A stretch of 59,698 nt of DNA, taken from assembly GCA_949743955.1 (NCBI GenBank), contig CATJVQ010000024.1:1-59698 (forward strand), given 5' to 3'. The notes under the pieces were generated by a model, which searched no databases, was not told the origin of the DNA, and saw only the letters and a list, made by a program, of their open reading frames with translations. Numbering within the stretch: position 1 is the stretch's first letter; each line of letters starts with the position of its first letter. This document shows positions 1 to 8,402 of this stretch, in pieces. Source of the DNA: an uncultured Oscillospiraceae bacterium. Its GTDB lineage: Bacteria > Bacillota > Clostridia > Oscillospirales > Ruminococcaceae. Made by a program: the position numbers and the translations under genes.

Positions 1-56
1 ACTTAAAATCTGCCGGAGGCAACTCCATACGGGTTCAAGTCCCGTCGGCGGCACCA
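1..56 (+). tRNA. tRNA-Leu (anticodon TAA), 3' part only
   Basis: The window opens inside a tRNA. The 7-base anticodon loop CTTAAAA (bases 2-8) carries anticodon TAA. A long class II variable arm follows (CGGAGGCAACTCC), as expected for leucine. The T arm is ACGGG TTCAAGT CCCGT, and the acceptor strand ends with an encoded CCA at 54-56. The 5' half lies outside the window, so acceptor pairing cannot be checked. Confidence 0.9.
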
Positions 57-68
57 TTTTTGGGTATT

Positions 69-116
69 GGAGCCTCAAATCTGTTCTTTACCGAATGGAT
101 TTGAGCGCTCCTTTTT
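69..116 (+). terminator. Terminator after tRNA-Leu
   Basis: The arms GGAGC-CTCAAATC (69-81) and GATTTGAG-C-GCTCC (98-111) pair with one bulged base, and a run of five T follows at 112-116. This is a factor-independent terminator for the tRNA transcript. Confidence 0.75.
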
Positions 117-120
117 CCTT

Positions 121-148
121 TTGAAAAGCATTCGGTCAATCGTACAAT
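121..148 (+). promoter_or_regulatory. Promoter of the aldo/keto reductase gene
   Basis: TTGAAA (121-126) and TACAAT (143-148) are separated by 16 bases and lie about 45 bases upstream of the start at 193. This is a reasonable sigma-A promoter placed directly after the tRNA terminator. Confidence 0.5.
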
Positions 149-192
149 AATATTCATAACAGAAAAATAAGGGTAAGAAAGGAAGGATTCCA

Positions 193-1041
193 TTGCATTT
201 TATCACAGCGGGCGACACTGCCGCAGGCCCCATCGGGCAGGGTACCTGGTATCTGGGGGAGAACCTGTCCACAGCCCGGCAGGAGTGCGATGCGCTGCGG
301 GCAGGTATCGAAGCGGGGATGACGCTCATCGACACCGCCGAAATGTACGGCGACGGCGCGGCGGAGGAGCTGGTCGGGCGCGCTGTCCAAGGGTACGGGC
401 GGGAGACGCTGTATCTGGTGAGCAAGGTCTATCCGTTCCATGCCTCGAGGCGGGACATCTTCAGAAGCTGCGAAAATTCCCTGCGCCGGATGAAGACGGA
501 CTATCTGGACCTGTACCTGCTGCACTGGCGCGGGCAGACACCCTTTGCCGAGACGGTGGAGTGTATGGAGGAGCTGTGCCGGGAGGGGCGCATCCGTGCC
601 TGGGGGGTCTCGAACCTGGACACGGCGGACATGCGGGAGCTGTTCAGTGTCCCGGGCGGCGGGCACTGCGCGGCGGATCAGGTGCTGTACCATCTCGGGA
701 GCCGGGGCATCGAATTCGATCTTCTGCCGCTGCTGCGGGAGAGGGATATCCCCGTAATGGCCTACTGTCCGCTCGCGCAGGCCGGGAGGCTCCGCCGGGG
801 GCTTCTGGAGGCGCCCGCTGTTCGGGACACGGCCCGTGCGCACGGTGTGTCGCCAGCCCAGATCCTGCTCGCGTTCCTGTGCGCCCAGCCCGGTGTCATT
901 CCGATTCCCCGCGCTTCCCGCAGGGCGCATACGCTGGAAAATGCCGGAGCAGCCAATATCCGCCTGAGCGCAGACGAGCTCGCCGCGCTGGATGCCGCTT
1001 TCCCCGCGCCGCGGCGCAGAACGCCGCTGGAGATTGTGTAA
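193..1041 (+). CDS. Aldo/keto reductase
   Basis: A 282-residue NAD(P)H-dependent carbonyl reductase of the AKR superfamily, expected to be cytosolic. The catalytic tetrad is visible: Asp47 and Tyr52 in IDTAEMYGDG, Lys78 in LVSKVYP and His111 in YLDLYLLHW. The C-terminal IPRASRRAH segment fits the cofactor phosphate-binding loop. Length is normal for the family. The start is TTG at 193, preceded by GAAAGGAAGGA; no better ATG is available. It stands alone between the tRNA terminator and helD, with its own promoter. The substrate cannot be inferred. A second, unrelated-looking member of the family is at 52223-53185. Confidence 0.9.
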   Translation: MHFITAGDTAAGPIGQGTWYLGENLSTARQECDALRAGIEAGMTLIDTAEMYGDGAAEELVGRAVQGYGRETLYLVSKVYPFHASRRDIFRSCENSLRRMKTDYLDLYLLHWRGQTPFAETVECMEELCREGRIRAWGVSNLDTADMRELFSVPGGGHCAADQVLYHLGSRGIEFDLLPLLRERDIPVMAYCPLAQAGRLRRGLLEAPAVRDTARAHGVSPAQILLAFLCAQPGVIPIPRASRRAHTLENAGAANIRLSADELAALDAAFPAPRRRTPLEIV

Positions 1042-1104
1042 AGTGGAATAACTGCTTAATGATTTTTGTGTAAATGGTGAATGGAAATCCACAAGAAAAA
1101 GTGG

Positions 1105-1110
1105 TATAAT
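1105..1110 (+). promoter_or_regulatory. -10 box upstream of helD
   Basis: TATAAT at 1105-1110 lies about 45 bases before the helD start. A -35 box is not obvious (TGGAAA at the right distance). The spacer is an inverted repeat, CCAC-AAGAAAAA-GTGG, which could be a regulatory site. Confidence 0.45.
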
Positions 1111-1156
1111 ATTTCCATTTTTCGCCCTAAACGCAAAAAATCAGGAGGTGAAGAGA

Positions 1157-3292
1157 ATGCCGGAGATTATGGAAGAGGAGCGGGAGCGGCTGCGGTGGAC
1201 AAGGGAAGCCTTTTCGGACATCATCGGCGAGACACGAGAGATGTATGACGCGCTGCCGGGACTGTACCGGGATAACCCGGATCTGCTCGGCGACCTGATG
1301 CTCCAGACACACAACCGCATCGCCCGGCTCGAGGCCGGGCAGGAGAAGCCGTACTTCGCGCGCATTGATTTTACCGATATGTCCGGTGAGCGGGAAGCCT
1401 GCTACCTCAGCAAGGTTGGTGTCTCGGACGGGGAAAACCGGCTTATTACAGTCGACTGGCGCGCGCCCGTCGCTTCGCTGTACTATGAGAGCAATGTCGG
1501 CCGGGCGCGGTACGAAGCACCGGGCGGCGCTGTCGAGGGGGTGCTTGAGCTCAAGCGCCAGATCGAGATTGAGCGGGGGGAGCTTCTGGGCATCCGCGAT
1601 GTGGACACCGTCATCGACGACGAGCTGCTCATGCCGTATCTGGGTGTCGGCGCGGATAACCGGCTCAAAAACATTGTCGCGTCCATCCAGGGGGAACAGA
1701 ACCGGATCATCCGTGAAAAAATCGAGCGGACGCTCGTCGTACAGGGGGCGGCGGGCAGCGGGAAGACGACGGTCGCCCTGCACCGCATCGCCTATCTCGC
1801 CTACACCTACCGCGAGAGCATCCGCAATGCTCAGTATCTCATCATCGGGCCGAACCCGGTTTTTCTGCGGTATATCTCGTCCGTCCTGCCGGATCTGGAT
1901 GTCGACCGGGTGCCGCAGTACACCTTCGACAGCCTTGCCGCCGAGATCATCGGCGAGCGCTATACCCTCACCGATCGCTACGATCGCTTGCGTGAGACGC
2001 TCGCCGGGGAGAAAAGTACTGGCCTCGAGCGCTGGAAGACCTCCATGCGCTGCCGGGACGCGCTCGACCGTTTCCTCCTCCGGTTTGGAGAGGATATCGC
2101 CCCTGCGGACGGATTCTCCATCCACGGTTTCCCAATCTTAAGCGCCGGGGAGGTCCGGCGGGCCTATGAGGATGCGGCCGGGGACGGCACGATCCTTGCG
2201 CGCGTGGAGCGCACAGTGCTTATACTCCAGCGCCTTGTCCGGCAGCGGCAGGCGGTTCTGGAGGAGAAGCTTTCGATCTTCTTCCGCGAACGCTACCGCG
2301 CGGCGGGAGAAATGGGAAGCGAAAAGGATCTGGCCCGCCTGCACCAGGAGCGCGCTGCGGTCGAAAAGGAGCTGGAGACCGGGTGCCGCAAAACGCTGCG
2401 CGCGCACTTCTCCAGCGTGGATATGAAGCTTCTCGTGCTCTACCGCCGTTTCTGGGAGGAGGGGGACCTCGGGCCGGAGTATCCATACCCGGACGCAAAG
2501 GGGACGCTTTCCGCCCTGCGCCGGAGGGTGCTGACACCGGAGGATCTGGCCGCGGTCCTGTACCTGTGCGAACGTGTCCGCGGCTGCCCCGACTGGGCGC
2601 GGTACCGCCACGCTATCGTGGACGAGGCGCAGGATTACGGCGAATTCGAGCTGTACGTCCTGCGCCGCATCCTCTCCGGGTGTTCCTTCACGGTGGTGGG
2701 GGATCTGGCGCAGTCCATCTTCGGTTATCGCAGCATCGAGAGCTGGGAGCCTGTCCTGCGGGACGCTCTTCCCGGCGCGGCGCTCTATGAGGTGCGCAAA
2801 AGCTACCGGACCACTGTCGAAATCATGGAGGCGGCCAACACTGTCTCCGCCTTTCTCGGCCTGACGCCTGCCGAACCCGTTATCCGGCACGGCGAGCCCG
2901 TCGGGCTGTATGAGGCGTCCGACGCTGCACTCACCGCCCTTGTGCGCGCACGCCGGGAGGAGGGGTATCAGTCCGTCGCCGTCATCACCCGCACGCCGGA
3001 GGAGGCTGCCCGCGCCCTCAGTATGCTGCGTGCGGAGGGGATTGCGGCCTTATCCCCGGAGGAAGGGGAGGGCGGCGGGGAGATCGCCGTCCTCACGGCC
3101 TATCAGGCCAAGGGTCTCGAGTTCGACGCCGCCATCCTCTACAATGTCTCCGCCTACGGATCTTCCTCCCGCACCGACATGCACCTGCTCTATGTCGCCA
3201 TGACGCGCCCGTTACACCGGCTGGATCTCCTCTGCGACGGGGATGTCTGCGCCCCGCTGCGTTCGCTGCCGGTGCGGACCATTTCCGGATGA
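1157..3292 (+). CDS. helD: HelD-type superfamily 1 helicase (RNA polymerase recycling ATPase)
   Basis: A 711-residue UvrD/Rep-like motor of the HelD family, which in Gram-positive bacteria removes stalled RNA polymerase from DNA. The N-terminal HelD arm is recognisable from FARIDF and the VDWRAPVASLYYE motif near residue 100. Walker A is QGAAGSGKTTVALHR near residue 195. VDEAQDYG is the DEXX box, and VVGDLAQSIFGYRS and AYQAKGLEFD are later SF1 motifs; the C-terminal LLYVAMTRP motif is present. AGGAGG at 1143-1148 sits 8 bases before ATG 1157. An upstream GTG at 1148 overlaps the ribosome binding site and is unlikely to be used. It appears to be a single-gene transcript. Confidence 0.9.
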   Translation: MPEIMEEERERLRWTREAFSDIIGETREMYDALPGLYRDNPDLLGDLMLQTHNRIARLEAGQEKPYFARIDFTDMSGEREACYLSKVGVSDGENRLITVDWRAPVASLYYESNVGRARYEAPGGAVEGVLELKRQIEIERGELLGIRDVDTVIDDELLMPYLGVGADNRLKNIVASIQGEQNRIIREKIERTLVVQGAAGSGKTTVALHRIAYLAYTYRESIRNAQYLIIGPNPVFLRYISSVLPDLDVDRVPQYTFDSLAAEIIGERYTLTDRYDRLRETLAGEKSTGLERWKTSMRCRDALDRFLLRFGEDIAPADGFSIHGFPILSAGEVRRAYEDAAGDGTILARVERTVLILQRLVRQRQAVLEEKLSIFFRERYRAAGEMGSEKDLARLHQERAAVEKELETGCRKTLRAHFSSVDMKLLVLYRRFWEEGDLGPEYPYPDAKGTLSALRRRVLTPEDLAAVLYLCERVRGCPDWARYRHAIVDEAQDYGEFELYVLRRILSGCSFTVVGDLAQSIFGYRSIESWEPVLRDALPGAALYEVRKSYRTTVEIMEAANTVSAFLGLTPAEPVIRHGEPVGLYEASDAALTALVRARREEGYQSVAVITRTPEEAARALSMLRAEGIAALSPEEGEGGGEIAVLTAYQAKGLEFDAAILYNVSAYGSSSRTDMHLLYVAMTRPLHRLDLLCDGDVCAPLRSLPVRTISG

Positions 3293-3306
3293 TTGATGGG
3301 GATAAG

Positions 3307-3341
3307 AAAAGAACCGGACCTGATAAGGGCCCGGTTCTTTT
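3307..3341. terminator. Bidirectional terminator between helD and the MATE gene
   Basis: AAAAGAACCGGACC and GGCCCGGTTCTTTT pair with one mismatch around a short TGATAA loop, with A and T runs at both ends. It sits between two convergent genes and can serve both. Confidence 0.8.
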
Positions 3342-3354
3342 ACTTCACGTAACG

Positions 3355-4707
3355 TCACTTTGTAACGTCCCGCAGCCACCGGAAACGGAAGATCCGCACC
3401 GCGGAGACAGCCACTTTGATCACCTCGTCAATGCGCAGGCAGATATAGACGAGGGCCGCAGACCAGTGCAGGACAAGACCCAGAAATCCGAGCGGGACGG
3501 CTACCAGCCAGAGAAAGGCTACGTCGGCGAAAAAGACGAAGGTAGCGTCCCCGCCCGCGCGCAGGATGCCCACCATCCCGACATTGCTCAGCGCGCAGAA
3601 GAAAACGATCACCGCCCCGACAATCACCAGCATCTGATAGATGTCCACTGTCGCGGGGGAGAGGTTCTTGTAGAACGAAAGCATCACCGGGCCGAGGGCG
3701 ATGGTTGTCACAAAGGAGATCAGCCCGAGCAGGACGGCGATGACATAGAGCGTCACGGAGCGCTGCTTGGCCTTTTCGTACTCCCCGGCCCCGATGGTGT
3801 TGCCCACGAGTGTCAGCGCGGCGTTGCTCGCGCCGAAGATGACCACCGATACGAGCTGGTTAAGGACGGAGAAAATACTGTTGGCCGCCACAAAATTTGT
3901 CCCCATGCGTCCGATGACGACCGCCACCATGGACGAACCGAGCCCCCATGTCATCTCATTGCCGATGACCGGGAGCGAGAGCGTGATGTACTTGCGGTAA
4001 AGGTCCCGGTTGCTGGGAAGGAGATCTTGCAGTGAAAAGCGGATTTTGTCCTCATAGAAGAAGGCGAAGCCGAATGTCACGCCGAACTCGAACACGCGGG
4101 CGATGGCTGTCGCCGCCGCGCCGCCGCGGATGCCCAGCGCCGGAAAGCCCAGCTTGCCGAAGATAAGGATATAATTGAGCGACGCGTTGACAATGAGCGA
4201 CACCAGATACACAAGGACAGAGATATTCACTGTCCCCACCGAGCGCAGCATCATGATTTCGACATTCGCCAGCGCGTAGAACGGGTAGGAGAAGCCGATG
4301 ATCTGTAAGTACTGCACGCCGTATTCAATGACGGCGGCGTCGGTGGTGAAGATGGACATGAACTGCCGGGGGAAGAAAAAGGCGATAAGCCCGAACAGCA
4401 CGGACACCGTGAAGCAGACCTTGAACGTCATCGCCTCCACGCGCCGGATAACCTCCACGTCCTGCTTGCCCCAGTACTGCGCGATCAGTACGTTCGCGCC
4501 GCCCGAGATCCCGAAGCAGACGATCATCAGCAGGAACCAGAGCTGGTTGGCAATCGACGTCGCCGAGAGCTGGATCTCTCCGAGCTGGCCAATCATCAGC
4601 GTGTCCAGCAGCGAGACCATCACGTTGATGAGGTTTTGCACCGCCACCGGCACCAGAATCAGAATGAGCTGCCGGTAAAAGGGCTTGTCCCTGACAAATA
4701 ACTGCAT
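3355..4707 (-). CDS. MATE family efflux transporter
   Basis: A 450-residue integral membrane protein with about 12 hydrophobic segments arranged as two six-helix halves, the MATE (NorM/DinF-like) fold. It would export cationic drugs or metabolites using a sodium or proton gradient. The N-terminal half has VAVQNLINVMVSLLDTLMIG and a LIAQYWGK motif, both typical of the family. ATG 4707 was chosen because AGGAGG lies just before it; an upstream in-frame ATG at 4764 would overlap the GNAT gene and lacks a ribosome binding site. It lies 40 bases downstream of the GNAT gene in the same direction and is probably cotranscribed. Another MATE gene lies at 23171. Confidence 0.9.
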   Translation of the reverse strand: MQLFVRDKPFYRQLILILVPVAVQNLINVMVSLLDTLMIGQLGEIQLSATSIANQLWFLLMIVCFGISGGANVLIAQYWGKQDVEVIRRVEAMTFKVCFTVSVLFGLIAFFFPRQFMSIFTTDAAVIEYGVQYLQIIGFSYPFYALANVEIMMLRSVGTVNISVLVYLVSLIVNASLNYILIFGKLGFPALGIRGGAAATAIARVFEFGVTFGFAFFYEDKIRFSLQDLLPSNRDLYRKYITLSLPVIGNEMTWGLGSSMVAVVIGRMGTNFVAANSIFSVLNQLVSVVIFGASNAALTLVGNTIGAGEYEKAKQRSVTLYVIAVLLGLISFVTTIALGPVMLSFYKNLSPATVDIYQMLVIVGAVIVFFCALSNVGMVGILRAGGDATFVFFADVAFLWLVAVPLGFLGLVLHWSAALVYICLRIDEVIKVAVSAVRIFRFRWLRDVTK

Positions 4708-4747
4708 ACGTCCTCCTGTTGTTGAGTCCTTTCCGTTTAGAATCTGT

Positions 4748-5197
4748 TTAGCCGTCCTTTTCATCGAGCCACTGGATAAACGCTGTCTTATCCTCGCTGT
4801 TGTATCCCGCCCTTTTATAAAAATCCAGTACAGCCTTTTCCCGACTCCCTGTCAACAGCATCATCTTATAGCAGTTCTGCTGTTCTGCAATCTGTTTTGC
4901 GTATTCCAGACATTCCGACGCCAGCCCCTTCCCCCTGAAGTCCGCATGCGTGACAACATTCTCCACAAACGCATAGGGACGCACATGTTTTGTCAGATTG
5001 GGGATGATGACGCAAACGCAGGAGGATGCGATTTTTCCCTCCACTTCGTTTACGATCAGATGATGATTCTCGTCTTCTACAATCTGCTTCCATGTATCGG
5101 ACAGGCGCTCCGACTGTTCCGGGACGGACTTTTCATGCAGGTGCAAATATAACCTTAGCAGTTCTTCCAAGTCTTCCGCCCCGGCTTCCCGTACCAT
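4748..5197 (-). CDS. GNAT family N-acetyltransferase
   Basis: A 149-residue protein with the GNAT acetyl-CoA fold. The sequence VVTHADFRGKGLASECLEY holds the acetyl-CoA pyrophosphate loop (R/Q-x-x-G-x-G/A, here RGKGLA). LTGSREKAVLDFYKRAGY is the usual C-terminal motif. The N-terminal REAGAEDLEELLRLY is also typical. ATG 5197 is preceded by GGGAGGATTCGT. The acceptor substrate (small amine, antibiotic or protein) cannot be predicted. It has its own promoter and is followed by the MATE gene, which may suggest a resistance role, though this is only inference. Confidence 0.85.
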   Translation of the reverse strand: MVREAGAEDLEELLRLYLHLHEKSVPEQSERLSDTWKQIVEDENHHLIVNEVEGKIASSCVCVIIPNLTKHVRPYAFVENVVTHADFRGKGLASECLEYAKQIAEQQNCYKMMLLTGSREKAVLDFYKRAGYNSEDKTAFIQWLDEKDG

Positions 5198-5238
5198 ACG
5201 AATCCTCCCGTTTCAATGAAAATACGGTATTGTTCCCT

Positions 5239-5268
5239 ATTATAGCACACTTCCTCGGGCCGGTGCAA
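5239..5268 (-). promoter_or_regulatory. Promoter of the GNAT-MATE unit
   Basis: Read on the minus strand, TTGCAC (5268-5263) and TATAAT (5244-5239) are separated by 18 bases and lie about 45 bases before the GNAT start. Confidence 0.6.
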
Positions 5269-5354
5269 TGGGGGAGAGAGCGGAAAGGATGCTTGCGGAG
5301 CGGGAAAAAAGGGTGTATAGTTGGGGAAAGAGATTTTACAGGGAGGGAACGCGC

Positions 5355-5864
5355 ATGACCGTTTCAGAAGCCATCCGCAGACGCCGGAGCATCCGCAGAT
5401 ATCAGGCGGGGATCGTCATCCCGCGGGAGGAGATCTGCCAGATGCTCGAGGCCGCCATGATGGCCCCGTCCGCATGCAACACGCGCCCGTGGGAGTTCAT
5501 CGTCGTGGAAGACAAAGCGCGCAGGGAGGAGCTGGCAAAGGTGCACCCCTATTGCAGCTTTGCGCCGGCGGCTTCGCTCGTCATTGTAGTATGCGGCCTG
5601 CCCGAGCGGCAGGAGGCGACCGGCGGCTGGGAATTCTGGCCGCAGGACTGCGGCGCCGCGATAGAGAATCTGCTCCTGGAGGCGTACGCGCTCGGCTACG
5701 GCACCTGCTGGTGCGGCGTCTACCCGAATCCGGAGCGTGTCCGGGCGCTGCAGGAGCTTCTGGGCATCACGAGTACGCCGCTTGCGGCTGTCGCCGTCGG
5801 CGCGCCCGCGGAGAGTCCCGCTGCACGGGGCTTCTTCGATGAAAGGAAGGTCCGCTTCCTCTGA
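5355..5864 (+). CDS. Nitroreductase family protein
   Basis: A 169-residue FMN-dependent oxidoreductase of the nitroreductase superfamily. SEAIRRRRSIRRY at the N-terminus is the FMN phosphate-binding signature. APSACNTRPWEFIVV is the second conserved flavin contact, and GAAIENLLLEAYALGYGTCW is the dimer-interface/FMN helix. The short length matches the minimal clostridial subfamily. ATG 5355 was chosen for its GGGAGGG ribosome binding site; an in-frame ATG upstream at 5268 lacks one and would sit over the GNAT promoter. The physiological substrate is unknown. Confidence 0.88.
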   Translation: MTVSEAIRRRRSIRRYQAGIVIPREEICQMLEAAMMAPSACNTRPWEFIVVEDKARREELAKVHPYCSFAPAASLVIVVCGLPERQEATGGWEFWPQDCGAAIENLLLEAYALGYGTCWCGVYPNPERVRALQELLGITSTPLAAVAVGAPAESPAARGFFDERKVRFL

Positions 5865-5902
5865 GACAGGAGATCCCGGCATGCGGCAGACTGGAAAGAA
5901 AA

Positions 5903-5937
5903 TGAACAAATCCGGCGGAAAACGCCGGATTTGTTCA
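5903..5937 (-). terminator. Terminator of rnpB
   Basis: A perfect 15-bp stem (5903-5917 with 5923-5937) and a five-base loop, followed on the minus strand by TTTTCTTT. It directly follows the 3' end of the RNase P RNA. Confidence 0.85.
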
Positions 5938-5939
5938 TC

Positions 5940-6305
5940 GTTTCCAGAGACCGGGCCTGTAAGCCGAGTTCTGTCGTGGACGACAATCTATCTTGTCCGC
6001 CCGTCGCCGGACGGATCCAGCCACCTTTCGCGCCGGCGCCGGCGGGCCGCCGGGTGTTCGCCGCGCGTTTTTCGGTGTTGCATCGGATAGGGTTTACATG
6101 GCCGCACAGTCGCCAGTGCGCCGGTGAGCTCTTACCTCGCCTTTCCACCCTTGCCGGACGAAACGCCCGGCGGTATCTCTCTGTTGCACTTTCCCTAGGG
6201 TCACCCCCGGCTGCCGTTAGCAGTTATCCCGCCCTGTGATGCTCGGACTTTCCTCACGCGGGGCTTCACCCCCGCGCGCTGCCGCCCAGCCCGCTCCATG
6301 GAAAC
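5940..6305 (-). ncRNA. rnpB: RNase P RNA (class A)
   Basis: The catalytic RNA that matures tRNA 5' ends. The minus strand has the conserved GAGGAAAGTCCGAGCATC near its 5' end (6256-6239) and ACAGAACTCGGCTTACAGGC near its 3' end, both hallmarks of bacterial RNase P RNA. Terminal bases GTTTCCA (6305-6299) pair with TGGAAAC (5946-5940), giving helix P1 and fixing the ends. The predicted start agrees with the promoter just upstream. The GC-rich P12-like arm near 6020-6060 is consistent with a high-GC host. Confidence 0.95.
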
Positions 6306-6311
6306 ACCTCT

Positions 6312-6340
6312 ATTGTATCACACCGGCGCGCGCCATGCAA
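6312..6340 (-). promoter_or_regulatory. Promoter of rnpB
   Basis: On the minus strand TTGCAT (6340-6335), a 17-base spacer, then TACAAT (6317-6312). The expected transcription start coincides with the first base of RNase P helix P1. Confidence 0.75.
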
Positions 6341-6449
6341 GCGTGTGCTTTTCCCATGCGGGGGCATTATGCCGAAGGGAACAGAAAGCGGCGGGATGAC
6401 CGATGCCGGTCATGCCGCCGCTTAACCGCTTTATCAGAGAAGCGGAAGC

Positions 6450-8402
6450 TTATTCCGCCGCTTCCTCCTCCGTGGCCGCCTGCTCCTCGAGCAGAGCACG
6501 GATGGAGAGGCTGACACGCTTGTTCTCATAGTCAATTTCGGTGATCTTCACCTCGGCCTCCTGACCGACGCTGAGCACGTCAGAGGGCTTGCCCACGCGC
6601 TCGGTGGAGATCTGCGAAACATGGATAAGACCGTCCACACCCGGGATGAGCTGTGCGAAAGCACCAAACGTGGTCATCGAAACGATTTTGACCTTCGCGA
6701 CGTCGCCCTCCTTGTAGGTGTTGGCGAGGATTACCCAAGGATTGTCCTCTGTCTTCTTATAGCCGAGGGAGATCTTCTTCTTCTCGGGATCGATGTCCTT
6801 GACATAGACATCCACCACATCGCTCTCCTTGACAACTTGGGAGGGATGGCGGATGCGCTGCCAGCTCAGTTCGGAGATGTGGATCATACCGTCCACCCCG
6901 CCGAGATCGACAAACGCGCCGTAGCTGGTCAGGCTCTTAACAGTACCCTGATAATGCTTGCCGACCTCGACCTCCTGCCAGAACTTCTCCTCGAGCACCT
7001 TGCGCTGCTCGCTGAGCACGGCGCGGATGGAGCCGACAGCGCGGCGGCGCTGGCGGTTGACCTCCAGAATCTTAAACTGGACCTTCTGCTTGAGAAGAGT
7101 GTTGAGATCCTGCCCGCGGGACATTGTGGCCTGAGAAGCGGGGATAAAGACCTTTACGCCATTCGTCAGCGCGAGGACACCGCCCTTGACTACATCCACG
7201 ACCGTACCGTCGAGAATTTCGCCGGTATCAACAGCGTTCATAACTTTTTCGAACCCGGCAATAGCGTCCAAGCGGCGCTTCGAGAGCATCACTGTGCCCT
7301 CAACGTCGTTGACGCGGACCACCATCAGTTCGAGCCTATCCCCTTTATGAACCAGCTCGGCGATATTGGCCCCCGGATCGTCCGTAAACTCAGACACGGG
7401 CAGATAACCGGCGTGCTTGGTGCCGATATCGACGGTGATTTCGTTTGGTGCGATGCCAGTGACGGTCCCCGTGACCTTTTCCCCCGTGTATGTACTTTTG
7501 AAGGACTGATCGAGCAGTTCTTCAAAGCTGAGTTCTTCCTGATTGTTCACGTTCTCACTCATGATTTCTCCTACCTCCTTAATAATGCAGGCCGGCGTAG
7601 AAGCCCCGGCCGTAATCCCTACCTGACAAACACCACGCAAAGAAATACGCCGCGTCTCATGAACGGACTCAACGAACACGGTCCGCGTAAATCCGGCGCA
7701 GATCTCATAGAGCTTGCAGGTATTTGAACTATGCCTCCCCCCAATCACAAGCATCAGGTCGCTCTCTTTGGCAAGCGCCGCCGCTTCCTCTTGGCGCACA
7801 GTGGTAGCAATACATATTGTATCAAAAATTGTCAAGTCTGTACATACCTTTTTGATAATTTCTTCGCACTTTTCCCATTCTGCACGGCTGAAAGTTGTCT
7901 GGGAAACCATTATTTTGGGGATCTCTTTTGAAAATTTACATTTTCTTAATAATTCATTCAACTCTTCGGCGCTCTGGACAACGTAAACCTGGCAGGAGGC
8001 ATGCGCAACTGTCCCCTCCACCTCGGGATGATGCCGGTCCCCCGTGAGGAAGATGACGCCGTCCGCAGGCTGGGAGGCGACAATGGCATGAATCTTCCGC
8101 ACGAACGGGCAGGTCGCGTCCACGACCTTTACACCGCGCTCATGCAGGCGCCGGAGCACATCCGGCGCAACGCCGTGCGAACGGATGACGGCAGTGGATC
8201 CGGCAGGGATCTCCTCGGGTGTACACACAACACGGACACCCTTCTGTTCGAATTCGGCGACAATCTGCGGGTTGTGGATGATTTCTCCCAGCGTATAGAC
8301 GGGATATCCGGCCTGCATCTCCTCCCGCACCATGCGCACCGCCCTGTCGACACCGAAGCAGAACCCGGCGCTCTTTGCCACCCGGACCCTCGGGGCGCTC
8401 AT
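6450..8402 (-). CDS. ispH: IspH-ribosomal protein S1 fusion (HMBPP reductase with four S1 domains)
   Basis: A 650-residue bifunctional protein. Residues 1-280 are 4-hydroxy-3-methylbut-2-enyl diphosphate reductase, the last enzyme of the MEP isoprenoid pathway. The three iron-sulfur cysteines are present at Cys15 (AGFCFG), Cys98 (DATCPF) and Cys197 (TICIAT). From about residue 305 there are four S1 RNA-binding repeats; the last two are the most canonical (YGAFVDLGGVDGMIHISELS; FGAFAQLIPGVDGLIHVSQI). The fusion is known in several Clostridia. An internal ATG at 7562 is preceded by a strong AAGGAGG, so a free S1 protein of about 370 residues may also be made. The gene overlaps plsC by ATGA. Confidence 0.93.
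   Translation of the reverse strand: MSAPRVRVAKSAGFCFGVDRAVRMVREEMQAGYPVYTLGEIIHNPQIVAEFEQKGVRVVCTPEEIPAGSTAVIRSHGVAPDVLRRLHERGVKVVDATCPFVRKIHAIVASQPADGVIFLTGDRHHPEVEGTVAHASCQVYVVQSAEELNELLRKCKFSKEIPKIMVSQTTFSRAEWEKCEEIIKKVCTDLTIFDTICIATTVRQEEAAALAKESDLMLVIGGRHSSNTCKLYEICAGFTRTVFVESVHETRRISLRGVCQVGITAGASTPACIIKEVGEIMSENVNNQEELSFEELLDQSFKSTYTGEKVTGTVTGIAPNEITVDIGTKHAGYLPVSEFTDDPGANIAELVHKGDRLELMVVRVNDVEGTVMLSKRRLDAIAGFEKVMNAVDTGEILDGTVVDVVKGGVLALTNGVKVFIPASQATMSRGQDLNTLLKQKVQFKILEVNRQRRRAVGSIRAVLSEQRKVLEEKFWQEVEVGKHYQGTVKSLTSYGAFVDLGGVDGMIHISELSWQRIRHPSQVVKESDVVDVYVKDIDPEKKKISLGYKKTEDNPWVILANTYKEGDVAKVKIVSMTTFGAFAQLIPGVDGLIHVSQISTERVGKPSDVLSVGQEAEVKITEIDYENKRVSLSIRALLEEQAATEEEAAE

Noticed and set aside
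154-1092. A 312-codon minus-strand frame opposite the first aldo/keto reductase
   Set aside because: The plus-strand frame carries the full catalytic tetrad and a ribosome binding site; the other frame has neither.
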